In this document: positions 52,594 through 60,949 of the stretch, one piece after another
Numbering within the stretch: position 1 is the first letter of the stretch
How the letters are laid out: every line of letters begins with the position of its first letter
NCBI GenBank assembly: GCA_016720565.1
Contig: JADKKJ010000001.1
Location: 434,001 to 498,000 of the forward strand
DNA from: Chitinophagaceae bacterium
GTDB taxonomy: Bacteria > Bacteroidota > Bacteroidia > Chitinophagales > Chitinophagaceae
Reading direction: 5' to 3'
Length of the DNA stretch: 64,000 nt
Program-made: the position numbers and the translations under genes
The notes under the pieces: model-generated
The model's database searches: none
The model's input: only the letters and a program-made list of their open reading frames with translations
What the model was told of the DNA's origin: nothing

Positions 52594-55500
52594 CTAGGCT
52601 TTTGCTTTGGCAGCGGGCGTGGTACTGGTTTTTGCAACGGGGCTTGCTTTTTTACCTAAGGCTCTCTTACCTCCCAGGTCAACAAGGATAGGGGCGGCAA
52701 CAAAGATAGAAGAGTAGGTACCGGTGATCACACCGATCAGCATGGCGAAAGCGAAACCTTTAGTTACCTCACCACCTACCAGGAACAGGATAAGCAGGGT
52801 AAGGAACACTGTTAATGAGGTCATCACTGTACGGCTTAAGGTCTCATTGATGGCGCGGTTGATCACTTCTGTTCTGGGAGCGTTTGGCATCAACCTGGAA
52901 TCCTCACGGATACGGTCGAATACGATCACGGTATCGTTCATGGAGAAACCGATCACCGTTAACACCGCAGCGATAAAGTGCTGGTCGATCTCCAGCGGGA
53001 ATGGAACGATATTCCTTGCGAAGGAGAATACAGCCAGTGTTACCAACACGTCATGTAACAGGGCCACAATAGTACCCATTGAATATCTCCAATCACGGAA
53101 ACGGACAAAAATATACAGGAAGATCACCAGTATCGCGAACAGCGTCGCCTTGATGGCACCTGCCTTCAGGTCGTCGGAAATGGTAGGCAATACTTTGTTG
53201 GACCCCTGTTTGTAATTATTGTCGAAGGTTGTATAGTCAGTTCCTGCTGGCAGGTAATTCTTCAAACCTGCAAGTAATTTGCTTTCAACAATAGAATCTG
53301 AGGAAAGGCTTGGATTATTGATCTGGTAAGAGGTAGTGATATCCAGGGTGGCATTATCACCGATCGTTTTGATCAATGGGCTTTCGCCTTCAAAAGCAAC
53401 ACGAAGGTCATCCCTTACTTTCTCTACGTCAACTGGCTTATCAAAGCGAATATTATAACTGCGTCCTCCTTTGAATTCCACGCCTTCGTCAAATCCATTG
53501 AAATAAGAGGCAATACCAAGAGCCAGTACGATCATGGAGATCACATAAGCCACTTTACGGTATTCAATGAATTTGAATTTAGCATGTTTGAAAATGCTGC
53601 GGGAAATACCGGTGAAATATTTAAGGTGTCTTTGCTTGGTAGTGAAGATGTCGGATACCCAACGGCTAACCAGGATTCCGCAGAAAAGGGAAAGAAGGAT
53701 ACCGATGATCTGGGTAGTGGCGAATCCTTTCACTGGTCCAAGACCAAAATAAAACAGGATGATCGCGGTAAGCAGGGTAGTAACGTGCGCATCCAGCACC
53801 GGTGGCAGGGATCGTTTATAACCTTCATTGATGGCAGGGATATAGCCCTTGCCTTTATCCAGTTCTTCCTTGATACGCTCATAAATGATAACGTTCGTAT
53901 CTACCGCCATACCAATGGTAAGCACCAGACCGGCGATACCAGGAGCGGTAAGGGTAGCGCCTAAACCGGCAAGTATACCAACGGTGAACAGCAGGTTAAG
54001 TATAAGTGCTGTATTGGCAACCCAACCACTGGTATTGTAATACACCAGCATCAGCAGGAAGATCACGATAAATGAAATAACAAAGGCCATGGTACCGCCA
54101 TGAATGGCCTGGCTACCAAGTGTTGGCCCTACCTGCTGATCAGCAACGATCTTGGCAGGGGTTGGAAGTTTACCAGCCTTCAATACGTTAGCAAGGTCAG
54201 TAGCTTCTTCTGTTGTATAAGATCCCGAAATGGAAGAGGTTCCATTAGGGATAGGATTGATAACGGTAGGAGCGGAATAAACGATATTATCCAGAACGAT
54301 AGCGATACAACGGTTGTCAGCCTGCGTTGCAGGATCACCAGCCGCTTTCTCGGTCATTCTTTTCCATATCGATGCGCCATAGCTTTTCATGCTCATGCGT
54401 ACTTCCACTTTGCCCGACTGGTCGTAATCCATACTTGCATCAGAAATAGCATCACCATCCAGTTCAGCATTGGCGCGACCATAAGTTCTTAGTCCGTATA
54501 AAGGCACAGCGGCAATAGATTTTCCTTTTTTATCCTTTGGTGCAATACCATATGCCCATCTTACATCAGAAGGGAAATTTGAAGTATACTCCTGGAGGAT
54601 GGTTCTGACCTCTGCAGTATCCTTAACGGCTACCGCACCAATGGAAGGGCCAAATACCTGGTTGCCTTTTTCATCCTGGTAAGGACTGGCAAACTGGATA
54701 TAATTCTGCAGAGTAACTTTCCCGGTAGCGGTTGTTTTTTTGGTAGTATCTGTAGTGCCGATCTTTTTTGACAAAAGACTGGTGTCATCTTTTCCTGTAG
54801 TATCAGCTTTGGCAATACCAGTTGTATCTGTCTTTGTTTTTGTGGTATCTGTGGTAGCTCCTGAATTCTTCGCAGTAAATGCTGCGTCGGTCTTGGTCCA
54901 TCCCTGGCCAAAAGCGGCATCAGAGAAAGTATATACTTCCCAGAATTCCAGTACAGCTGTGCTCTGTAATAATTTTCTAACCCTTTCCTTGTCTTTCACA
55001 CCAGGCAATTCCACATTGATGATGCCTTTATCGCGGTTAGGATTGATATTAGGCTGGGCCACCCCGAACTGGTCGATACGTGTTCTCAGTACGCGGAATG
55101 TTCGGTCGAATGCACCGCGGGCTTCCTCACGGATATAACTTTCCACTTTGGCATCGGAAGAATTAATGTCGATCTTGTTGCCGGCGGCTCCAGCGAAAAG
55201 GGAGGCCATTGGTCTTGTTGCTTCCAGCTTACGATATTCTTCAATGAACAGGGTAATGAAGTCGGAACCGCTATTGGCTTTGCGGCCTTCTGCATTTACA
55301 AGTGCTTTATTGAAGTTGGGGTCTTTACTATTATTGGCAAGAGAACGAAGCAAACCCGTCATTTCCACTTCCAGTGTTACGTTCATACCACCCTGAAGGT
55401 CCAGGCCAAGATTCAATTCTTCTTCTTTAGCTTTCTGGTAGCTTACAGCACCATTGATACCGTAAGTAACGGTTTCGTCACGGGTACTGTCCAGCAATCT

Positions 55501-55731
55501 CCTTAACCTGTCCTGGTAAACCTGTTCCAGTTTTTCCTGGTAAATGGCTTGTGAGTCTTTGTTGTTAGGATACTTTTCCAGAGCCGATGGGAAATTCTTC
55601 TTGACATAAGCCTTCGCTTTTGCTTCCATTTTGCTCTCATGATTCTTCACGAACCAGGTAAAAGATAACTGGTAAAGAGAATACACGATCAGCAGGATGG
55701 TGAAAAAGCGGATCAAACCTTTCAGTTGCAT
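52594..55731 (-). CDS. secDF: Protein translocase subunit SecDF (fused)
   Basis: 1045 residues. SecD is N-terminal and SecF C-terminal in one chain, 12 predicted membrane helices in total. Conserved motifs are LGLDLQGGMNVTLEV (D1), MAVDTNVIIYERIKEEL (D4-region Asp/Arg pair), GVEFKGGRSYNI and FSMNDTVIVFDRIREDSRL (SecF). It uses the proton gradient to pull secreted proteins across the inner membrane. Residues ~287-338 are an unusual low-complexity Thr/Lys/Asp insert (TKTKTDTTG, DTTKKTTATGK) in the first periplasmic domain. The C-terminus is charged (KKASPVAKTSTTPAAKAKA). Confidence 0.97.
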   Translation of the reverse strand: MQLKGLIRFFTILLIVYSLYQLSFTWFVKNHESKMEAKAKAYVKKNFPSALEKYPNNKDSQAIYQEKLEQVYQDRLRRLLDSTRDETVTYGINGAVSYQKAKEEELNLGLDLQGGMNVTLEVEMTGLLRSLANNSKDPNFNKALVNAEGRKANSGSDFITLFIEEYRKLEATRPMASLFAGAAGNKIDINSSDAKVESYIREEARGAFDRTFRVLRTRIDQFGVAQPNINPNRDKGIINVELPGVKDKERVRKLLQSTAVLEFWEVYTFSDAAFGQGWTKTDAAFTAKNSGATTDTTKTKTDTTGIAKADTTGKDDTSLLSKKIGTTDTTKKTTATGKVTLQNYIQFASPYQDEKGNQVFGPSIGAVAVKDTAEVRTILQEYTSNFPSDVRWAYGIAPKDKKGKSIAAVPLYGLRTYGRANAELDGDAISDASMDYDQSGKVEVRMSMKSYGASIWKRMTEKAAGDPATQADNRCIAIVLDNIVYSAPTVINPIPNGTSSISGSYTTEEATDLANVLKAGKLPTPAKIVADQQVGPTLGSQAIHGGTMAFVISFIVIFLLMLVYYNTSGWVANTALILNLLFTVGILAGLGATLTAPGIAGLVLTIGMAVDTNVIIYERIKEELDKGKGYIPAINEGYKRSLPPVLDAHVTTLLTAIILFYFGLGPVKGFATTQIIGILLSLFCGILVSRWVSDIFTTKQRHLKYFTGISRSIFKHAKFKFIEYRKVAYVISMIVLALGIASYFNGFDEGVEFKGGRSYNIRFDKPVDVEKVRDDLRVAFEGESPLIKTIGDNATLDITTSYQINNPSLSSDSIVESKLLAGLKNYLPAGTDYTTFDNNYKQGSNKVLPTISDDLKAGAIKATLFAILVIFLYIFVRFRDWRYSMGTIVALLHDVLVTLAVFSFARNIVPFPLEIDQHFIAAVLTVIGFSMNDTVIVFDRIREDSRLMPNAPRTEVINRAINETLSRTVMTSLTVFLTLLILFLVGGEVTKGFAFAMLIGVITGTYSSIFVAAPILVDLGGKRALGKKASPVAKTSTTPAAKAKA

Positions 55732-55751
55732 ACAATGATTGATTTATGGTC

Positions 55752-55780
55752 GCCCTTTTTTTCGGTGGTTGCCGAAGGGC
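55752..55780 (-). promoter_or_regulatory. Hairpin in the secDF mRNA leader
   Basis: In the minus-strand transcript GCCCTTCGG pairs with CCGAA...AGGGC around a CAACCA loop, with an A-rich bulge. It sits between the predicted transcription start and the ATG. The function is unknown; it could affect translation or mRNA stability. Confidence 0.4.
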
Positions 55781-55803
55781 TTTCAGGGATTTTTAAAGAG
55801 GGG

Positions 55804-55811
55804 CAAAGATA
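55804..55811 (-). promoter_or_regulatory. -7 promoter element (TATCTTTG, minus strand) of secDF
   Basis: Exact TAnnTTTG on the minus strand, giving a leader of roughly 65 bases before ATG 55731. Confidence 0.62.
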
Positions 55812-55949
55812 GGGGTTTAGGAAGGAAAATCGCAAGGCGGGGCAAGGGTTTTCAGCCAGTTTTTGGCATTTTTTCATTTGAATGCCAGTGTTTTAGCAGG
55901 GCTGATCCCAAAACAGGCATTTCTTTGTTTTTATCGCTAATTTACCTTG

Positions 55950-57185
55950 ATGAAAAAACAGGGTATATCTGCCATTTTCCTGGCCCTTTTGGGGGCCTTT
56001 CCGGCCCTATCACAGAAGATGCAGGGCGATGACCTGCTGGAAAGATTATTGAAAAAGAATTCTCCTGTTTTTGATTCGGTTTTAAAGCACAGGGATGATT
56101 GGCAGGTGCAGGTCATCTATTCCACTGTCACCCATAAAGGGAAGAACAAACTGGAAATTAAGGACCACCCTTTTAACCTGGATGATCAGCACTATTATTA
56201 TCCTGCTTCTACGGTGAAGCTGCCAGTGGTTTTACTTGCGCTTCAAAAATTAAATGAGCTGAATATTCCGGGATTGGATATGAACAGTACGATGATCCAT
56301 TTTGCAGATGGAGCATCTCAAACAGAACAGTATAACGATCCCAACAGCATTGATGGAAGGCCATGCATCGCGCAATACATAAAGAGGATCCTGCTGGTAA
56401 GTGATAATGAAGCGTTCAACAGGCTTTATGAATTCCTGGGGCAGGAATATATCAATATCTCGCTGCACAAACTGGGATACAACGGGGCGGAGATCATACA
56501 CCGGCTGGATGTTTCCCTTACGGAAGAAGAAAACCGGCACACTAACCCTGTTTCATTTTTTGACAGGGAGGGAAAGCTTCTTTATGCCAAACCAGCGGAG
56601 ATAAGCAAGTATATCTATTCAGCAAAGCCGGTGAAGCTGGGTAAAGGATTTATGAAGGCCGGTAAACTGGTGCCGGAGCCCATGGATTTCTCAAAAAAAA
56701 ACCGCCTTCCATTATCTGAGCTCCATCAAATGATCAGGAATATTATGTACCCGGCTTCTGTCCCTGTCTCCAGGCGTTTTCTATTGACAGATAGTGATCT
56801 TGAACTTGTTCGTACCTATATGTCGATGCCCGCTACTGAATCCAGATATCCTTATTATGATCCTGCTGAATACTGGGATACCTATGTAAAGTTCCTGGTT
56901 TATGGAAGCGAGCCGGGCAGCAGCCTTCCCTGGATCAGAATATTTAATAAAGTAGGAGATGCCTATGGATTCCTGATCGACGGGGCTTATATCAGGGACT
57001 TAAAGAATGAAACAGAATTTTTCCTGAGTGCTGTGATCTATTGCAACAGTGATGGTATATTGAACGATGATAAATATGATTATGCAAATACTGGCCTTCC
57101 TTTTATGAAAGCCCTGGGTCAGCTTGTACTTCAATACGAGACAGATCAAAAGAAAAAAAATAAAGACAAAGGCACGGGTCGCTGA
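55950..57185 (+). CDS. Class A beta-lactamase-like serine hydrolase
   Basis: 411 residues from ATG 55950 with a signal peptide (1-22, ALSQ). The class A motif set is complete: S87-T-V-K90 (SxxK), S151-D-N153 (SDN) and K334-V-G336 (KTG-type). The omega-loop region reads RLDVSLTEEEN (185-195) and then HTNP, recalling the RLDxxxxELN and TTP elements, with a candidate Glu for deacylation. The protein is about 120 residues longer than TEM-type enzymes. It belongs to the Beta-lactamase2 (PF13354) group, whose members may be lactamases or peptidoglycan enzymes. No regulator gene is near; it is divergent from secDF. Confidence 0.87.
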   Translation: MKKQGISAIFLALLGAFPALSQKMQGDDLLERLLKKNSPVFDSVLKHRDDWQVQVIYSTVTHKGKNKLEIKDHPFNLDDQHYYYPASTVKLPVVLLALQKLNELNIPGLDMNSTMIHFADGASQTEQYNDPNSIDGRPCIAQYIKRILLVSDNEAFNRLYEFLGQEYINISLHKLGYNGAEIIHRLDVSLTEEENRHTNPVSFFDREGKLLYAKPAEISKYIYSAKPVKLGKGFMKAGKLVPEPMDFSKKNRLPLSELHQMIRNIMYPASVPVSRRFLLTDSDLELVRTYMSMPATESRYPYYDPAEYWDTYVKFLVYGSEPGSSLPWIRIFNKVGDAYGFLIDGAYIRDLKNETEFFLSAVIYCNSDGILNDDKYDYANTGLPFMKALGQLVLQYETDQKKKNKDKGTGR

Positions 57186-57201
57186 CTTCATTCATTTCTT
57201 T

Positions 57202-57209
57202 TACTTTTG
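57202..57209 (+). promoter_or_regulatory. -7 promoter element (TACTTTTG) of the aminotransferase gene
   Basis: Exact TAnnTTTG match ending 24 bases before ATG 57234. Confidence 0.6.
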
Positions 57210-57233
57210 TTCCCCAGGGATCAAAATTAAACC

Positions 57234-58424
57234 ATGCAACTATCTTCCTTTCTTCAGCGCTTTAATGAACCGGAAACATTAAAAATGGCCAAGCTGGGCC
57301 GTGAACTCAGGGCCAGTGGAGTAGATGTGATAGACCTTAGTCTGGGTGAACCTGATTTTGATACGCCGGAACATATTAAAGAGGCTGCAATCAGGGCGAT
57401 TAAAGAAAACTATAGCCATTATACACCTGTGCCAGGTTTCCTTGACCTGCGCCAGGCGGTTTGTTATAAATTAAAAAGGGATAATGCCCTTGATTATAAA
57501 CCGGAGAATATCGTGGTTTCTACCGGAGCAAAACAAAGTCTTGCCAACGCAATACTGGCCCTTGTGGATGAAGCTGATGAAGTGATCATTCCTACTCCCT
57601 ATTGGGTAACCTACAGTGAACTGGTAAAGATCGCCCGTGGAAAAGTGGTAGAGATCAAAGCGAAGGCGGAAGATCTTTTCAAGATCAGTCCCGAACAGCT
57701 GGAAGCCGCCATTACACCAAAGACAAGAGTGTTTTTATTCTCTTCTCCCTGCAATCCTTCGGGAACTGTTTACAGCAAAGAGGAACTTGCAGCACTGGTA
57801 CAAGTGTTCCTCAAACATCCGCAGGTAAGCATTATCAGCGATGAGATCTATGAATACATCAACTTCGTAGGGGCCCATGAAAGTATAGCGCAGTTTGAGG
57901 ATATCAAAGACAGGGTGATCATTGTAAATGGTTTGAGTAAGGGATTTGCTATGACGGGCTGGAGACTTGGCTATATTGCCGCGAATACCGAGGTGGCTAA
58001 AGCCTGTGAAAAAGTGCAGGGTCAGTTCACCAGCGGCGCTAATTCCATTACACAACGTGCAGCCATCACAGCGCTTACCACCGATCTTAGGCCTACACTG
58101 GATATGGTGACTGAATTCACAGCCAGGAGAAAAAAAGTACTGGAAATAATGGCAGGCATCCCGGGCATCAGTTGCGCTGAACCTGCCGGCGCATTTTATG
58201 TGTTTCCTGATGTAAGTTATTTTTTCGGAAGATCAGATGGCAATACAACTATTGAAAATGCCTCCGACCTGAGTTTGTACCTGCTGAATACGGCCCATGT
58301 ATCTTCCGTTTCAGGCGGCGCATTTGGAGAGCCCAATTGCATACGATTCTCTTTCGCCAACAGTATGAAGAATATCGAAGAGGGATGGAAAAGAGTGAAG
58401 GAAGCGCTGGCTCGTTTTAGCTGA
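57234..58424 (+). CDS. Aspartate-type pyridoxal-phosphate aminotransferase
   Basis: 396 residues of the fold-type I class I/II family. The PLP lysine is Lys236 in LSKGFAMTGWRLGY. DLSLGEPDFDTP, YTPVPGFLDLRQAV, SSPCNPSGTVY (Asn contacting PLP) and the C-terminal CIRFSFANS with the substrate Arg are conserved as in AspC of the Ib subgroup. It interconverts aspartate/glutamate and oxo-acids. The gene ends at 58424, immediately next to the convergent coaE stop. Confidence 0.95.
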   Translation: MQLSSFLQRFNEPETLKMAKLGRELRASGVDVIDLSLGEPDFDTPEHIKEAAIRAIKENYSHYTPVPGFLDLRQAVCYKLKRDNALDYKPENIVVSTGAKQSLANAILALVDEADEVIIPTPYWVTYSELVKIARGKVVEIKAKAEDLFKISPEQLEAAITPKTRVFLFSSPCNPSGTVYSKEELAALVQVFLKHPQVSIISDEIYEYINFVGAHESIAQFEDIKDRVIIVNGLSKGFAMTGWRLGYIAANTEVAKACEKVQGQFTSGANSITQRAAITALTTDLRPTLDMVTEFTARRKKVLEIMAGIPGISCAEPAGAFYVFPDVSYFFGRSDGNTTIENASDLSLYLLNTAHVSSVSGGAFGEPNCIRFSFANSMKNIEEGWKRVKEALARFS

Positions 58425-59006
58425 TCAAAGTGCCAGTAATTTTTTGTGCAACTCTATTACCTGGGGTATCACCAGTTCAACTTCATCGTTTACGATCACA
58501 AAATCGCAGAGTTTCATTTTCATGGATTCGCTGAGTTGCTTATCCATGCGGCTTTTTATTTCCTGGGCCGACAGTCCATCTCTTTCCATTACCCGTTGCA
58601 ATCGCAACTGAACAGGAGCACTTACACCGATCACATAATCCAGATGAACTGCAGCGCCGCTTTCAAATAAAATGGCCGCTTCTTTAATTACATATGGAGA
58701 ATGCTGCGTTCTCATCCATTGATCCGCATCTCTTAACGTAATGGGATGGATAAGTGAATTCAACAGTTCCAGTTTTTCCAGGTCGTTAAATACAATAGAG
58801 GCCAGGTAGGAACGGTCAAGCAGCCCGTTCTTATAAACGGCTTCACCAAAATGGGAAAGGAGTTGCAGTTTTAATTCTGGATCATGGTTCATAAGCCGGC
58901 GGGCCGCATCATCCGCATAATATACGGGGATGCCCAGGGTCTCAAATAATTTTGCGACCATGGTCTTGCCACTGCCTATTCCGCCGGTAAGACCGATCTT
59001 TTTCAT
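58425..59006 (-). CDS. coaE: Dephospho-CoA kinase
   Basis: 193 residues. The Walker A loop is GLTGGIGSGKTMVAKLF, and YYADDAARRLM is the substrate-binding region. Conserved lid and LID-like motifs (IKEAAILFESGAA, RVMERDGLSAQEIKSRMDKQL) are present. It catalyses the last step of CoA synthesis. It is the last gene of the nusB-DUF1573-yajC-coaE operon, 11 bases after yajC. Confidence 0.97.
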   Translation of the reverse strand: MKKIGLTGGIGSGKTMVAKLFETLGIPVYYADDAARRLMNHDPELKLQLLSHFGEAVYKNGLLDRSYLASIVFNDLEKLELLNSLIHPITLRDADQWMRTQHSPYVIKEAAILFESGAAVHLDYVIGVSAPVQLRLQRVMERDGLSAQEIKSRMDKQLSESMKMKLCDFVIVNDEVELVIPQVIELHKKLLAL

Positions 59007-59017
59007 AGTACGCGGTA

Positions 59018-59407
59018 CTATTTTTTATCTGCAGCAACCGGCTTATTCAGCGCATTGGTCCATTCCATGCTTATAGCAGATCTTTCGATCTTGATATAGC
59101 TGCCCGGACTAACCTCAATGCTAAGCGTGCCATCTTCATTCACTTTATTTACGGTGCCATGAATACCAGCAATAGTTACTACTTTTTCGCCTTTCTGCAG
59201 GTCTTCAATGAATTTCTTCTGGTCTTTGGCTTTCTTAGCCTGCGGACGAATGAAGAACAACCAGAATACAACGATCATCAATCCAAGAAAGATGAATTGA
59301 AAACCGCCGCCACCCTGGCCGCTTTTTCCGTCTCCGCCGGGAGGGGTACAGCTAACAAGGGATAATAAAACCAGGGAGCCTGAGATATACGGTATACGTG
59401 AACGCAT
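59018..59407 (-). CDS. yajC: Preprotein translocase accessory subunit YajC
   Basis: 129 residues with one membrane helix (FQFIFLGLMIVVFWLFFIRPQAKKAKDQ), the diagnostic IRPQAKK junction, and a small C-terminal beta domain (GEKVVTIAGIHGTVNKVNEDGTLSIEV). It associates with SecDF, but secDF is located elsewhere in the window rather than adjacent. The N-terminal 26 residues contain a possible lipobox-like LVSC before a Gly-rich stretch (GGDGKSGQGGGG), an uncommon extension. Confidence 0.94.
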   Translation of the reverse strand: MRSRIPYISGSLVLLSLVSCTPPGGDGKSGQGGGGFQFIFLGLMIVVFWLFFIRPQAKKAKDQKKFIEDLQKGEKVVTIAGIHGTVNKVNEDGTLSIEVSPGSYIKIERSAISMEWTNALNKPVAADKK

Positions 59408-59428
59408 GTTATTTTTTTTGTTGGTTGA

Positions 59429-59887
59429 TTATTTGGTTTCTTCAAAATGGCCAGTGAAATGAAGTGTATCATTCGCATCCGGCTTTATGTTTGCTTTAAT
59501 ATAGATCGCTTTATTGATCACACCGGATCCGCTGCCATTGAATTTGGCTTTGATCAGGCCTTCCTCTCCGGGGGCTACCGGTTTTTCCGGTTTTTCCGGA
59601 ATGGTACATCCGCACTGGGCCCAAACATTTTCAAAGATCAGGTTCTTATCACCGGTATTCTTAAATCGAAAACTCAGTTCAATACTCTGATCATGGGTTA
59701 ATTTTCCCAGGTCTTTTTCCTTGGCATCCAACCATTGGATGGAAGTATAATTCACCGTATCGGCCATGGCTTTTGCCTTTTCCTCAATGGAGAGGGGATC
59801 GGCCTTTTCGATCTTTTTATCATTGTTCTTACAGGCTGCAAGCAGCGTGAGCAGGGAAAGTGCCAGAAATGTCTTTTTCATATCCAT
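59429..59887 (-). CDS. DUF1573 domain lipoprotein
   Basis: 152 residues with a lipobox (LLTLLAAC) after a short signal, so it is probably membrane-anchored. The DUF1573 Ig-like/OmpA-like beta-sandwich is recognised from ELSFRFKNTGDKNLIFENV, AQCGCTIPEKPEKPVAPGE and GVINKAIYIKANIKP, with the paired cysteines (CGC) typical of the family. The function is unknown; it may be a periplasmic structural or binding protein. It lies between nusB and yajC in a tight operon (25- and 21-base gaps). Confidence 0.9.
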   Translation of the reverse strand: MDMKKTFLALSLLTLLAACKNNDKKIEKADPLSIEEKAKAMADTVNYTSIQWLDAKEKDLGKLTHDQSIELSFRFKNTGDKNLIFENVWAQCGCTIPEKPEKPVAPGEEGLIKAKFNGSGSGVINKAIYIKANIKPDANDTLHFTGHFEETK

Positions 59888-59912
59888 GATTTGAGAACGG
59901 CAAAATTAGTCA

Positions 59913-60854
59913 TTACTTTTTGAAATCCACCTTCTTCATCTTACCCTCCAGTACCAGGTCTTTGTGGATATTATCCAGTATACCATTTACAAACTGGCCG
60001 CTCTGGGCTGTACTGTATTCCTTAGCCAGGTCTATGTATTCGTTGATAGTGACCTTTGGGGGAATGGTCTCGAAATAAAGAAACTCGGCCACGCCCATAT
60101 TCATCAGTATCATATCCAGCAGGGCGATCCTTTCGGGGTCCCAATTCTTTAGTTTAGGTACGATCAGCGCCTGGAGATGTTCTTTTTTCTCCAGCACAGT
60201 CCTTAACAGGTCATGAGCGAAAAGGTCTTTATCCGGACTAACCATTTCATTGAAATTGTAACTGCCTGGTTTATTGATATAGGCTACCAGCAATTGAACC
60301 ACCATCTCGCCATCATCATCCCAGTTGGAAAAACTTTCTTCTATATGTGAAAGGAAAAATTCATTGGCAAGCAGCAGGTCATTCAGGATGAATTCCAGGA
60401 TCTTTTTTTCATCCGCTTTTTCCCTGGAGGAAGTATTGATATAATCCTGGTAAGGCTTGCATTCGCTAAGTTGCTGGTAAACCTTTTTCACCATATCCAT
60501 ATCCTCACTCTGGTATTTCTTTAGGATCAGCTGTGGTTTCACCAATTCAAACTGTTCTTTAAGGGCGGGGTCTTCCAGCATCCTCCAGAGGTATTCATTT
60601 CCTGCCAGTTTAATGTTCACATGGAGGTCGCTTTCTGTTGGAAGATGTTTGGAGGCTTTCTGGTGGGCATCGGTCTCAACATACCTGGCTACTTCAGTTA
60701 AAAACCAGGTTAGATATACAAGGAGCACCCTTGTATCTGTAAAATGTTGCTCAAGGATTTTTTCGGGAGCCGGATTTTTTGCGGTATCGGATTCAAGGGA
60801 AACCGTGTACAGCGTCTGCATCACTTTTATCCGGATATTTCTTCTGCTGATCAT
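59913..60854 (-). CDS. nusB: Transcription antitermination protein NusB (long form)
   Basis: 313 residues, about twice the E. coli length. The canonical NusB helical domain is C-terminal (KLKNWDPERIALLDMILMNMGVAEFLYFETIPPKVTINEYIDLAKEYSTAQSGQFVNGILDNI-type motifs spread over about 210-300). The N-terminal ~200 residues are an additional helical region found in Bacteroidota NusB. It promotes antitermination on rRNA operons with NusE. It heads the nusB-DUF1573-yajC-coaE operon; a one-mismatch -7 box (TATCTTCG) is at 60877-60884. Confidence 0.95.
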   Translation of the reverse strand: MISRRNIRIKVMQTLYTVSLESDTAKNPAPEKILEQHFTDTRVLLVYLTWFLTEVARYVETDAHQKASKHLPTESDLHVNIKLAGNEYLWRMLEDPALKEQFELVKPQLILKKYQSEDMDMVKKVYQQLSECKPYQDYINTSSREKADEKKILEFILNDLLLANEFFLSHIEESFSNWDDDGEMVVQLLVAYINKPGSYNFNEMVSPDKDLFAHDLLRTVLEKKEHLQALIVPKLKNWDPERIALLDMILMNMGVAEFLYFETIPPKVTINEYIDLAKEYSTAQSGQFVNGILDNIHKDLVLEGKMKKVDFKK

Positions 60855-60892
60855 CTATAAGAACTATTTATGGGCGCGAAGATAAAGAATAT

Positions 60893-60930
60893 AAAAAAAA
60901 TGAGGCTGGTTTATCGTCCAGCCTCATTTT
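60893..60930 (-). terminator. Terminator of the 987-residue T9SS cargo gene
   Basis: 10-bp stem ATGAGGCTGG / CCAGCCTCAT with an 8-base loop and, on the minus strand, a T8 tract. It lies just upstream of nusB. Confidence 0.88.
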
Positions 60931-60949
60931 ATAGCTAATTGCAGAAACA

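Noticed and set aside
53584..54492. Several 120-130 codon open frames antisense to secDF.
   Set aside because: They are shadows of secDF; the translations are low complexity or composition-driven and match no family.
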